A stretch of DNA of 64,000 nucleotides from Chryseobacterium sp. CH21 (GTDB lineage Bacteria > Bacteroidota > Bacteroidia > Flavobacteriales > Weeksellaceae). The translations under genes and the position numbers were made by a program. Position 1 is the first letter of the stretch, and the number at the start of each line of letters is the position of its first letter. Location: positions 33,857 through 97,856 of the forward strand of contig NZ_QICI01000019.1 in the NCBI RefSeq assembly GCF_004119445.1, in the 5' to 3' direction. Below the pieces are notes generated by a model, which did not search any database, had not been told where the DNA came from, and saw only the letters and a program-made list of their open reading frames with translations. Shown one piece after another: positions 8,662-16,961 of the stretch.

Positions 8662-8683
8662 ATTTATTTCAGCTCAACGCTAT

Positions 8684-10138
8684 TTATTGTTTGATTCTTT
8701 CAGTAAGGTCTTTTACGTACTTCTTGATTTCTTTATCAATTTTCGAAACATCTTTGATGGTATCACAAGCATACATTACTGTAGAGTGATCTTTTCCTCC
8801 CATCTCCTCACCGATTTTACTAAATGTAGAATTGGTTAATTCTTTGGAGAAATACATAGCAAGCTGTCTTGGTAATGCAATTTCTCTTTTTCTTGTTTTA
8901 GAAAGTAACTGCTCTTTCTTGATTCCAAAATAATCACAAACTACTTCCTGAATATAAGGGATATTGATGACTTTCTTCTGGTTGGCAGCAATTCTGTTGA
9001 TGGTTTCTTTCAACAAATCAAGACTCAGATCTCTCTTATATACTGTAGAGTAAGCGATCACAGAGTTGATCACTCCGATAAGCTCTCTTACATTGGTTTT
9101 TGTTTCAACAGCAAGGAAATCAAGCATATCTCCCGGAAGAATGATTCCATCTCTGCTTAGTTTATCTTCGATGATCTGTCTTCTTGTGGATAGATCCGGA
9201 GATTTGATTTCTGCAGAAAGTCCCCATTTGAAACGGGAAACAATTCTGTCCTGGATATCCATAATATCTGCAGGCGCTTTATCGGAAGTAAGGATAATTT
9301 GTTTTCCATTCTGATGCAGGTGATCAAAAATATGGAAGAAACTGTCCTGTGTAGCAGATTTCCCCGATAGGAACTGAATATCATCAATAATCAGAACATC
9401 TACCATCTGATAAAAATTCGCAAATTCAGTCTGCTTATGTGCTTTGGCAGCAGAAATAAACTGCTGGATAAACTTTTCAGAAGACAAATAAAGAACTACT
9501 TTATCCGGAAACTGATTTTTTACTTCAAGACCTACAGCCTGTCCTAAGTGGGTTTTTCCAACTCCGTAACCTCCATATAAAAATAACGGGTTGAAAGCTG
9601 TTGCACCAGGTCTTTTTGCAATGGATCTGGCTACAGTGGCTGCGAATTTATTGCTTTCTCCTTCTACATAACTATCGAATGAATAGTCAGGTTTCAGGTT
9701 AGAATCTATATTTACTTTTCTTATTCCAGGAACTACAAAAGGGTTCACAATATTAGCAGAGAATCCTTGTGGCATTGTTTCCTGTGTTTTCGGAGTAGGA
9801 ACGCTTTGTCCCTTGATATTCATGGTAACTGGTTTTTCTTCACCTTTTGGTCTGTTTTCCATTACAGAATACCATAATTTCACTCCTTTTCCAATATTTT
9901 TCTTCAGGGCAGCAGAAAGTAAGGACAGGTAGTTATCCTCTATATATTCCTTGTAAAAATCGCTCGGTACGATCAACGTAAGGTTATTCGCTACTAATGA
10001 AAGCGGCTGAACCTTATCGAATAACATATCGAAAGATTTTTCAAGTTTTTTCAGGTCAGAATTGTCTTCAGCTGCGTTCAGGTTATCACGCATAAACTGA
10101 AGGCATTTCTGCCATATCATCATTAAATTGTCATCCAT
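8684..10138 (-). CDS. dnaA: Chromosomal replication initiator DnaA
   Basis: This 484-residue AAA+ initiator binds DnaA boxes at oriC and melts the origin. Domain I is at 1-90 (IWQKCLQFMRDNL), followed by a short linker to about 145. The AAA+ domain has Walker A GGYGVGKTH at 189-197 and Walker B LIIDDI at about 249-254. The C-terminal domain IV carries the DNA-binding signature GGKDHSTVMYACDTI (about 450-465). The length is normal. A likely minus-strand -7 box (GACCTTTG, 10186-10193, one mismatch) lies 48 bp upstream. No cluster of DnaA boxes is visible around the gene, so this locus is not evidently oriC. Confidence 0.98.
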   Translation of the reverse strand: MDDNLMMIWQKCLQFMRDNLNAAEDNSDLKKLEKSFDMLFDKVQPLSLVANNLTLIVPSDFYKEYIEDNYLSLLSAALKKNIGKGVKLWYSVMENRPKGEEKPVTMNIKGQSVPTPKTQETMPQGFSANIVNPFVVPGIRKVNIDSNLKPDYSFDSYVEGESNKFAATVARSIAKRPGATAFNPLFLYGGYGVGKTHLGQAVGLEVKNQFPDKVVLYLSSEKFIQQFISAAKAHKQTEFANFYQMVDVLIIDDIQFLSGKSATQDSFFHIFDHLHQNGKQIILTSDKAPADIMDIQDRIVSRFKWGLSAEIKSPDLSTRRQIIEDKLSRDGIILPGDMLDFLAVETKTNVRELIGVINSVIAYSTVYKRDLSLDLLKETINRIAANQKKVINIPYIQEVVCDYFGIKKEQLLSKTRKREIALPRQLAMYFSKELTNSTFSKIGEEMGGKDHSTVMYACDTIKDVSKIDKEIKKYVKDLTERIKQ

Positions 10139-10219
10139 TTTTATGCCCCGATTATTCTTTGTTTGTACTGTGTTTAGAAGGAAGACAAAGGTCTAATTTT
10201 TTCTTTTCAAAAAAAAATA

Positions 10220-10251
10220 TTGGAGGTATTGATTATTTAAAAATATATTTG
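10220..10251 (+). promoter_or_regulatory. Promoter of YbgC-like thioesterase gene
   Basis: TTG (10220-10222), 21 bp, then TATATTTG (10244-10251) matches the Bacteroidota consensus. Transcription would begin near 10257. The upstream in-frame ATG at 10253 therefore lies outside the transcript, and the ATG at 10274 is the likely start. Confidence 0.65.
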
Positions 10252-10273
10252 TATGTATAATTTAAGACCTAAA

Positions 10274-10690
10274 ATGACACACACAACACACTCAATACGA
10301 GTACGTTACACAGAGACAGACCCGATGAAATATGTATACTATGGTAATTACGCGACGTACTTCGAAGTAGCGAGAGTTGAGCTCTTCAGAACCATAGGAA
10401 TTTCATACGATGAAATTGAAAACCAAGGAATTTGGCTCCCTGTTTCAGACTATAAAATTAAATATATCCGTCCGGCTTTGTATGATCAAAAATTAGAAAT
10501 TCATACCTATGTTAAAAAAATTCCCGGTGTAAGAATTGAATTTGAATATGAAATCTACAATGAGGAGCATATTAAAATAACAGAAGCTTCCACTACTCTC
10601 TTCTTTTTGGATGCGAAAACCAACAAAGTGATCAGGTGTCCGGAATTTCTCATGGAAATGATTGAGAAGAAATGGAAGGAAAGGGAATAG
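10274..10690 (+). CDS. YbgC/FadM-type acyl-CoA thioesterase
   Basis: This is a 138-residue hotdog-fold thioesterase of the 4-hydroxybenzoyl-CoA thioesterase/YbgC type, predicted to hydrolyse acyl-CoA. The signature RVRYTETDPMKYVYYGNYAT contains the catalytic Asp (TETDP) seen in this family. VARVELFRTIGI and the end FFLDAKTNKVIRCPEFL follow. An in-frame ATG exists at 10253 (seven residues longer), but the promoter position favours 10274. It is divergent from dnaA. A hairpin-rich repeat starts right after its stop codon, and pheA follows 210 bp on. Confidence 0.88.
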   Translation: MTHTTHSIRVRYTETDPMKYVYYGNYATYFEVARVELFRTIGISYDEIENQGIWLPVSDYKIKYIRPALYDQKLEIHTYVKKIPGVRIEFEYEIYNEEHIKITEASTTLFFLDAKTNKVIRCPEFLMEMIEKKWKERE

Positions 10691-10840
10691 GGGTTTTGTG
10701 TTTGAGAGTGGAAGGGTTTGAGGTTCTGGGTAATCAGGAAGAAGAACAACCCGCAATTCATACTTCGCTACAAAATAAAACCTACAACAAGCAACTAATA
10801 ACTCACAACCCGAAACAAAACAAACCCGTAACACGCACTC
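10691..10840. repeat. Post-stop hairpin-rich repeat, copy A (inverted orientation)
   Basis: This member of a dispersed family begins directly after the thioesterase stop codon. It contains GTTTGAGAGTGGAAGGGTTT near the start and CAACCCGCAA and CACAACCCGAAACAAAACAA later. These are reverse complements and direct copies of blocks in the copies at 29.9, 31.5, 42.6 and 47.9 kb. Confidence 0.6.
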
Positions 10841-10900
10841 TATTTATGAATTAATTTGCACCTTTGTACCTTTATTTAATCATCCCTTATATATTATTTT

Positions 10901-11749
10901 ATGAAGATTGCATTTTTGGGACCTCACGCCAGTTTCACTCAGCTTGCCACTGCACAGCTTTTTCCGAATGAAGAGTTATTACCACAGGCCAGTATTCTGG
11001 ATTGTTTTACTGCTGTTGAAAACGGAGAAGCAATAAAGGCGGTCGTGCCTTTGGAAAACTCTATTGAAGGAACCGTTTCTATGACGTTGGATTATTTATA
11101 TAAAACTCCGTCTATTAAAATTGAAGCAGAAGCAGTAATGCCTATTGCCCATCACCTGATGATTCATCCGGAAAACTCTATTGAGAATATTGAAAGAATA
11201 TATTCACATCCACAAGCACTGGCACAGAGCTTTCACTTTCTTGACACTCATTATAAAGAGATTCAGAAACAGGACTTCTCTTCTACTGCTGCTGCTGCAA
11301 AATTTGTTTCAGAAAATCCGGATACTCCTATTGCGGCAGTTGCCAATCAGTTTGCTGCTAATTTATACGGATTGAAAATCATTAACCGTAACATCCAGGA
11401 TTTTGAACAAAATCATACCCGTTTTATCATCATCTCCAAACAGCAGAACAAGTACCAGAATGACAAACTGGAAACTTTAGGAGAAAAATCAGGAATGCTG
11501 ATTACACTACCGGAAGATCATCCAGGTGGATTACATCAGGTTTTATCTGTTTTCGCATGGAGAAAGATGAACCTTAGCAAAATTGAATCCAGAACATTAA
11601 AGACGGGATTGGGTAATTATTTTTTCTTCATCAATGTAGAGGGATCTTGGGAAGATATCCTCCATGGAAATGCTATTAAAGAACTTGAATCCATTAAAGC
11701 CAATGTTGATTTTCTTGGAAATTATAAAGAATTTCTCCTGGAAAGCTAA
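10901..11749 (+). CDS. pheA: Prephenate dehydratase
   Basis: This 282-residue enzyme converts prephenate to phenylpyruvate in phenylalanine synthesis. The catalytic domain (1-180) shows MKIAFLGPHASFTQLA, VPLENSIEGTV and the NHTRFIIIS block with the essential Thr-Arg-Phe. The C-terminal ACT domain (about 195-275) has GGLHQVLSVFAWRKMNLSKI and ESRTLKTGLGNYFFFINVEG, the usual phenylalanine-binding regions, suggesting feedback inhibition. There is no fused chorismate mutase domain. No other aromatic amino acid gene is adjacent. A strong terminator follows. Confidence 0.95.
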   Translation: MKIAFLGPHASFTQLATAQLFPNEELLPQASILDCFTAVENGEAIKAVVPLENSIEGTVSMTLDYLYKTPSIKIEAEAVMPIAHHLMIHPENSIENIERIYSHPQALAQSFHFLDTHYKEIQKQDFSSTAAAAKFVSENPDTPIAAVANQFAANLYGLKIINRNIQDFEQNHTRFIIISKQQNKYQNDKLETLGEKSGMLITLPEDHPGGLHQVLSVFAWRKMNLSKIESRTLKTGLGNYFFFINVEGSWEDILHGNAIKELESIKANVDFLGNYKEFLLES

Positions 11750-11772
11750 GCAAACTCAACAAAAATGATAAA

Positions 11773-11802
11773 AAAACACCGCCATCAGGCGGTGTTTTTT
11801 CT
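11773..11802 (+). terminator. Terminator of pheA
   Basis: An ACACCGCC/GGCGGTGT perfect stem with an ATCA loop is followed by a T6 run. Confidence 0.9.
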
Positions 11803-12078
11803 TTTACACCTCCTTAAAATCACAAAAAATTCCAAAATTCCAAAAGAAATCATTCGGGGGATAACAACTCCCTTCCTTTTCAAAATAACCCACTATCAAG
11901 GGAGAATTATTTTTTCTTAAAACCCTTATAAACAAAGGATTAATTAAAAAAGAAATATAACAACCTGTAATTAAATTATGTCATAAAATCAATTAAAATA
12001 TAAACATATGTTTAAATATATTACATCATATTTATATTAAAATTGAGAATATCATAATAAATGATATAGTTTTTATTG
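11803..12078. other. AT-rich intergenic region before surface-protein gene
   Basis: I see no gene here. It is mostly A/T-rich non-coding sequence between the pheA terminator and the promoter of the secreted protein. Confidence 0.5.
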
Positions 12079-12086
12079 TATATTTG
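12079..12086 (+). promoter_or_regulatory. -7 element of secreted-protein gene
   Basis: TATATTTG is an exact match to TAnnTTTG, 26 bp upstream of the ATG at 12113. No -33 TTG at the right distance was found. Confidence 0.5.
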
Positions 12087-12112
12087 CTAAGCAACTAATT
12101 AAAATCTTGATC

Positions 12113-12823
12113 ATGAAAACTAAACTTTACGGCTTAATGCTAGCATACGCAGCTATACCACTATTTTCTCAAGTCGGTATTAATACAGCCTCCCCAACTG
12201 CAACTCTAGATGTTAATGGAACATTGAAAGTTAGAGATATTCCAGCGGCCACTGCACTACCAGGATATCAGGTTTTAGCTGTTAACCAAGGAACCACTCA
12301 GGTCTTTTCTATGGATCCGACACTATTAACTGGTGCTTCAGCAACTAACACGACAGTGTATAATGCCAAAAAAACTTCAGGTCTGAACATTCTAAACTTA
12401 TCAGCTTTACCTTCAGACTTCCAGCCTGTAAACTTTGTACAAGCTGACAGAACAATAGGAACTGCTACTTTATTTACGAATGCTGATGGTTCTTATAATA
12501 TTCCATCTGCCGGTGTATACGCCGTTGGGTTTGCATTCAGATATGGAACAGGACTACAGGCTTCCTTATTATCAGGTGCTCCAGGTATTGCAATCGCCAG
12601 AACCAGAGCTGCAGTAACAACCCTGATAGACACACGTCCATTCAGCGGTATCAACCTTGCATTAGCAGTTAACATTACATTTTCTGATTCCAGCATCAAC
12701 TCCTTATATTCTTTTCAGGCGGGTGATAAAATTTCATTCGGACTTGTTGACACAGGAAATATCAGTGTAGGCTTATTAGGATCCAGCATCGCATCCTTTT
12801 ACATTTACAAAGTATCAAACTAG
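12113..12823 (+). CDS. Secreted surface protein with tail-fibre-like N-terminal motif
   Basis: This 236-residue exported protein has signal peptide MKTKLYGLMLAYAAIPLFSQ. It is followed at once by VGINTASPTATLDVNGTLKV, the motif that opens many Bacteroidota surface and tail-fibre-like proteins. The C-terminal ~140 residues are strand-rich (ADGSYNIPSAGVYAVGFAFR ... SFQAGDKISFGLVDTG ... ASFYIYKVSN), resembling a C1q/TNF-like jelly roll; that is inference from pattern. Function is unknown, possibly adhesion or matrix. The start is ATG 12113, preferred over the TTG two codons upstream. It is monocistronic, with its own promoter and terminator. Confidence 0.75.
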   Translation: MKTKLYGLMLAYAAIPLFSQVGINTASPTATLDVNGTLKVRDIPAATALPGYQVLAVNQGTTQVFSMDPTLLTGASATNTTVYNAKKTSGLNILNLSALPSDFQPVNFVQADRTIGTATLFTNADGSYNIPSAGVYAVGFAFRYGTGLQASLLSGAPGIAIARTRAAVTTLIDTRPFSGINLALAVNITFSDSSINSLYSFQAGDKISFGLVDTGNISVGLLGSSIASFYIYKVSN

Positions 12824-12851
12824 TAAAACATATTGTTAGTTATCTATACCG

Positions 12852-12890
12852 TTAACCCATCGCTTATACTGTGATGGGTTAATTTTTTTT
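12852..12890 (+). terminator. Terminator of secreted surface protein gene
   Basis: A TTAACCCATC/GATGGGTTAA stem with an 11-nt loop is followed by T8. Confidence 0.85.
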
Positions 12891-12935
12891 AAATAGCTTT
12901 TCAAACATTTCTTTATATTTGATAAAACTAATGAA

Positions 12936-15159
12936 ATGAATGAATTTGTTGCCGTCATCATCCTTATCATAATCTTCATTATTTTCAATAATCTGAATAC
13001 TAAAATCAGAAAACTTGAAAAGGAAATCTCGGATCTTAATTATAAAATAAATAAGACTCCGGCTCCGGCTGAAGTCATTCATAAAAAAACTTCAACAGAA
13101 GAAACTATTATCTCACAGCAAATACAACCTCATCAGATTGCTCATGAAGATATAAAACAGAAAGAAAGAGAACAAGAACTCCCAACACCTGAACAAAAAG
13201 ACTGGCTTACTCCTGTTTTCGATTTTTTAAAACAAAATGCATTGACCATTATTGGTATTTTCACCCTTGTCCTTGGAATTGGTTATTTTGTAAAATATGC
13301 TATTGATAAAAACTGGATTGGAGAAACAACAAGGGCTGCTATTGGATTTTGTACCGGAGCAGGAATTATCATTACAGGACATTTTCTCCGAAAAAACTAT
13401 ACCACATTTGCTTCTATTATAACCGGCGGAGGTATTGCCGTGCTGTACTTCACAGCTACCATTGCTTTCCGGGAATATCATCTTTTTACACAGAATACTG
13501 CATTTTTTATCACAGCGTTAATCACAGCCGCTTCTATAATCCTATCCTATTATTACAAGAGCGAAGTCTTGATTATTTTTTCATTAATAGGAGGTTTTGC
13601 AGCTCCTTTGATGATCAGCACGGGACAAAGTAACTATCTTTTCCTCTTTATTTACCTTACTCTTTTAAATATAGGAATGCTCATTGCTTCTTTTCTTCAG
13701 CATTGGAAAAGCGTGGGATGGACAGCCTATCTTTTCACAACAGCCTATCTTTTTTACTGGACAAATGAGAGTACAGAATTACTAAATATTACTTTTTATC
13801 TGATCAGCTATGTGATTTTCTACATTTTTGCGCTGCATGATTATTTCAGGAAAAATGCACTTTCAACATCTGATATTTTAATACTTGCTTTGGCTAATTT
13901 TTCGAGTGTTCTCGGACTGCTTTACATTTTTGATACTCTGAATTATGAACCGCCAATCATTTTCCCTCTTATTTTCGCAGCAGTAAATTCCATACTGCTT
14001 TTTAGAGAATATAGCCGAAAAAACTTTGGCATCGCTTATTCTGTTTTTGCAGGACTGGTTACCAGCCTTATCACAACAGCTATAGCCATTCAATTCAAAA
14101 CTCACCTCATCACCAGCATTTGGGCTATAGAAGCTACTCTGCTTCTTTTCATCTGGAAAAAACCGGGCATAACATTTTCAGGATTTTCTTTTATATTCTT
14201 TTTCCAATGGTCATGATCGCTCAGATTGTAACATGGACGGAATACCTAGGAACCAACGACTTTAATGTTGTATTTAATCCACCTTTTATCACCAGTTCGT
14301 TTACCATAGCTTCTATTATTGCCAATTTATATTTATTAAGAAATACTAAACAGGAATCAAAACCCAACAACTTCGTTGAAGATCTCATTACTGTTGCCAG
14401 TTATGGAGTTATTTATATCACATTTCTTCTCGAGATTACGTACCACCTTTCAGACATACCATGGGAAGCGATTACCAGCATAGGGTTATTGTTTACCATT
14501 ATTACATTTTTATCTTATTGATATTCAGAAAACCCCTGAATATCAGAAGTGATATCCAGAATGCTCTTATTTATCTGCTCTTTATTCTGGCAACCCTTAA
14601 TTTAGCTGGCTCTGTTTCTTCAATGGTTCCTGCTATTTTAACCAAGAGATTACATATAAGTTATTATTTACTTCATTGGCTTCAATGGATACCTTTTATA
14701 TATATATGTTTCAGAATCATTCCTACTTCGGAATTTCATAAACGTCCGATTTCTTATTGGCTGATATCCTTAGCACTTATCATATGTATTAGTTATGAAC
14801 TGCATCATTCTTATGTTTTGATGGTTTCTCATGATATTCCTCATTCTTATGAAGCAAGCGGGCACTTCAGCATCCTTTACCTTCCAATCATATGGACCAT
14901 TCTTGCCAGTATTTTTATTTATACCGGTTTGAAAAAAGATATTCTGGAATTTAATAAGATTGGCTTTGCCCTGATAGGGCTTATGGTATTAAAACTTTAT
15001 GGTTATGATGTATGGCAAATGGATAATATTTCAAGAATCAGTGCTTTCATTGTACTTGGAATCATCTTATTATTAAGTTCTTTTGCTTTTCAACGTTTGA
15101 AAAACATTATCAGAAATATGGTTGATAAAAAAGAGAAAACTGAAGAAAACACAGACTAA
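12936..15159 (+). CDS. DUF2339 polytopic membrane protein, two apparent frameshifts
   Basis: This is a large membrane protein of the DUF2339 family. A short N-terminal helix (VAVIILIIIFIIF) is followed by a coiled coil (KLEKEISDLNYKIN) and then about 20 transmembrane segments, starting DWLTPVFDFLKQNALTIIGI and FVKYAIDKNWIGE. As given, the frame breaks twice. One extra T in the T5 run at 14199-14203 restores IFFFPMVMIAQIVTW. One extra T in the T5 run at 14507-14511 restores ITFFILLIFRKPLN. The gene is therefore probably intact, about 740 residues. Function is unknown for the family. It would otherwise be called as three separate fragments. Confidence 0.8.
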
Positions 15160-15275
15160 TAATCGGGATAAAAGTTTTTATTTCTAAATAAAATGTAAAA
15201 CAATTCAAGAATTTATTCACATTTTATAAAAAATAACTATATTTATCACGTTTTTAACAGTTACATATTCTGATT

Positions 15276-15713
15276 ATGAAAAAATTACTCTATTCTTTTT
15301 TAATACTATCTTCTGCTACTTTATTTGCACAGCAAAAAAATCCTGCTGTAAAGTTTGCAGTTGCTGATAATGCTATTGGAACAGTAGAATTATTCAATGC
15401 AAAGAAAAACGTATTACAGGTTTCGAAAGTATACAATTCTTCGGCAAATCTTCCCCAAAGCCTAAAAAAATACAGCTCAGTTTTTACAAAAGGGGTAACT
15501 GAATACAAATTCAAGAACGGAGAAAATGTATTTGACAGAATGGCACTATCCAATATGAATGCGCAATATAATCTTCCGGCAGATAACCCAGTATTTATTG
15601 AAGGATATGAATTTACAGACACGAGCACAATGATCTATCCTGAAATCACGAAAAGAGCAGAAACAAAAGATTACAACGGTAAGAAAACATTGTTTATATA
15701 CACTACCGAATAA
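15276..15713 (+). CDS. Secreted protein of unknown function
   Basis: I do not recognise this 145-residue protein. It has a clear signal peptide (MKKLLYSFLILSSATLFAQQ), and the mature part of about 125 residues is rich in Lys, Asn and Tyr with no cysteines. Mature landmarks are NAIGTVELFNAKKNVLQVSK, KGVTEYKFKNGENVFDRMAL and an end rich in short strands (YNGKKTLFIYTTE). It is probably periplasmic. It is monocistronic and followed by a dispersed palindromic repeat instead of a simple terminator. Confidence 0.7.
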   Translation: MKKLLYSFLILSSATLFAQQKNPAVKFAVADNAIGTVELFNAKKNVLQVSKVYNSSANLPQSLKKYSSVFTKGVTEYKFKNGENVFDRMALSNMNAQYNLPADNPVFIEGYEFTDTSTMIYPEITKRAETKDYNGKKTLFIYTTE

Positions 15714-15737
15714 AACTTGAACAATAATTTTTTTTGA

Positions 15738-15856
15738 ACCATTAAGATTGCATTAAGACGTTAAGATTATTAAGATATGCTTCGCTTTAACTTAAAATCA
15801 GAATGATTGATCTTAACTATAACTTTAATTCTTCAAAATTCTTAATGGTTTTAAAA
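15738..15856. repeat. Dispersed ~120-bp palindromic intergenic repeat, copy 2
   Basis: The ends are inverted (ACCATTAAGA ... TCTTAATGGT). The middle blocks TTAAGATTATTAAGATATGC and TTCGCTTTAACTTAAAATCA match copy 1 at 6468-6592 in order. It is non-coding. Confidence 0.65.
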
Positions 15857-15927
15857 TAGCTATACCCTTTTTTCACTTTATAATAGCTGAAATAGTATAG
15901 GTTATAAAAAATAAACAGATTTAATAT

Positions 15928-15958
15928 AAAAAGGATGCCGTTTTTCAGCATCCTTTTT
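15928..15958 (-). terminator. Ancestral rarA terminator, now cut off by the inserted element
   Basis: The stem AAAAAGGATGC/GCATCCTTTTT has a 9-nt loop. It lies immediately left of the left target duplication of the IS1595-type element. Without the element it would sit just after the rarA stop codon, so it was most likely that gene's terminator. Confidence 0.7.
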
Positions 15959-15960
15959 TA

Positions 15961-15991
15961 TTTTAATAGGTAATTATACGCTAGTTTACAC
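15961..15991. repeat. Left target duplication (8 bp) and left terminal inverted repeat (23 bp)
   Basis: TTTTAATA at 15961-15968 is the target duplication. The inverted repeat starts GGTAATTATACGCTAG at 15969 and runs to 15991. It matches the right end with one mismatch (T/C at its position 14). Confidence 0.93.
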
Positions 15992-16010
15992 TAGCTTTTT
16001 AAAAATAAAA

Positions 16011-16034
16011 GAGGACTAAAATTAATTAGTCCTC
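16011..16034 (-). terminator. Terminator inside the left end of the element
   Basis: The perfect hairpin GAGGACTAA/TTAGTCCTC with a 6-nt loop overlaps the stop codon of the DUF6169 gene. The minus-strand continuation is T-rich. It would stop cargo transcription from leaving the element, and outside transcription from entering. Confidence 0.75.
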
Positions 16035-16504
16035 TTGTTCTATATGGTCACATGAAAAGAAATCATCAACATTGTCCTTAAAATTATAACAATCCTTATC
16101 TGCTATAAAATACATGTTAAAACAATCACTTCCTTCAAAATCTTCACAATGACTCCTTACAAATCTTTGTACTTTCTCGTCAGCCTCATCTTCTGCTTCA
16201 TACCATCTATTAAAAAGTATTTCCCTACATTCCGCTTTTCCTCCTTCGTTATCACAAAAAACACTAAGCTCTGGCATCGTTCAGTTAAAACTTGTTTTAA
16301 AATAGCAATGACAGTTTCTTTGACTCTTTCGTCAGGTGTAGGTTTTCCAGAAACACATTTTAAATCTACCTCATAAATATCTTTACATTCCGAGCAAAAA
16401 TCAGCAAAATGATCTTCTTTTGGTTTTAGGTAGAGATAATAAACATCATGGTTATCTGTGAAAAATTCAAATACATAGTTACCTTTTTCTGTCCAATCGT
16501 ACAT
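16026..16504 (-). CDS. DUF6169 family protein (element cargo), apparent frameshift
   Basis: Read through one repaired indel, this ~160-residue acidic protein matches what I recall of the DUF6169 pattern. It has an N-terminal strand region (YVFEFFTDNHDVYYLYLKPK), then TPDERVKETVIAILKQVLTE, then VFFCDNEGGKAECREILFNR followed by WY. As written, the frame changes at the A6 run 16256-16261; a seventh base joins both halves exactly at SLVFF|CDNEGG. Function is unknown; no catalytic motif is evident. It is the last gene of the minus-strand cargo run and overlaps the preceding small gene by 26 bp, so translation is probably coupled. Confidence 0.65.
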
Positions 16505-16652
16505 TTGCTTTATTTTGAAAAACAGTATCTATCATTTTACCATTACCTTTATCTCTATTAGGTAATTTATCAACCAAATACACTACTTTTTTAGGGTATT
16601 TTATTCCATCTATTATAGTCCATTCAAGGACTTTTTTATCCTTATATTTCAT
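16479..16652 (-). CDS. Small cargo protein of unknown function
   Basis: This 57-residue basic protein starts at the ATG at 16652 (MKYKDKKVLEWTIIDGIKYP) and ends LDRKR. I do not recognise a family. An upstream in-frame ATG (16682) would add a hydrophobic MVLYLYLIVN stretch; the shorter form reads better but is not certain. Its 3' end overlaps the DUF6169 gene in another frame, the compact packing usual for cotranscribed partners such as two-gene toxin-antitoxin or immunity pairs. That functional reading is speculation. Confidence 0.5.
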   Translation of the reverse strand: MKYKDKKVLEWTIIDGIKYPKKVVYLVDKLPNRDKGNGKMIDTVFQNKANVRLDRKR

Positions 16653-16715
16653 ATTTACAATTAAATACAAATATAGAACCATTCTTTTATATTACCAAAA
16701 ACCTTGATTTTTAAA

Positions 16716-16961
16716 TTAAGATTCTTTATCTTTCTTTTTAGGTTTAAAATTCAAAACCTTTTTCATATTCAAATCGAATTCCACTAATTTAAGCACATGT
16801 TTGCCATCAACTAAAGGAATATCGTCTATGTAAATTATTTCAGTTCCATCGAATGCAAAGTATTCATAATTTTTCTTTATATCTTCAACATAAAAATAAT
16901 CTACACCATCTTTTGTAATGTATCTCACATTTTTTTCTTTAAGTGCTTCACCTAATGACAT
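16716..16961 (-). CDS. Small cargo protein downstream of the transposase
   Basis: This 81-residue protein begins MSLGEALKEKNVRYITKDGV and continues DYFYVEDIKKNYEYFAFDG, then IPLVDGKHVLKLVEFDLNM and a lysine-rich tail. The alternation of short strands and a DIPLV segment faintly recalls phage BRO/antirepressor-type domains, but no assignment is made. Its start codon overlaps the transposase stop by 10 bp, so it is translationally coupled to the transposase. It may be an accessory or regulatory protein of transposition. Confidence 0.6.
   Translation of the reverse strand: MSLGEALKEKNVRYITKDGVDYFYVEDIKKNYEYFAFDGTEIIYIDDIPLVDGKHVLKLVEFDLNMKKVLNFKPKKKDKES

Noticed and set aside
8684..10252. oriC next to dnaA
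   Set aside because: No cluster of TTATCCACA-like boxes or AT-rich unwinding region was seen on either side of dnaA.
14120..14521. Separate small membrane protein gene
   Set aside because: It is the middle part of the DUF2339 gene, created by two apparent homopolymer losses.
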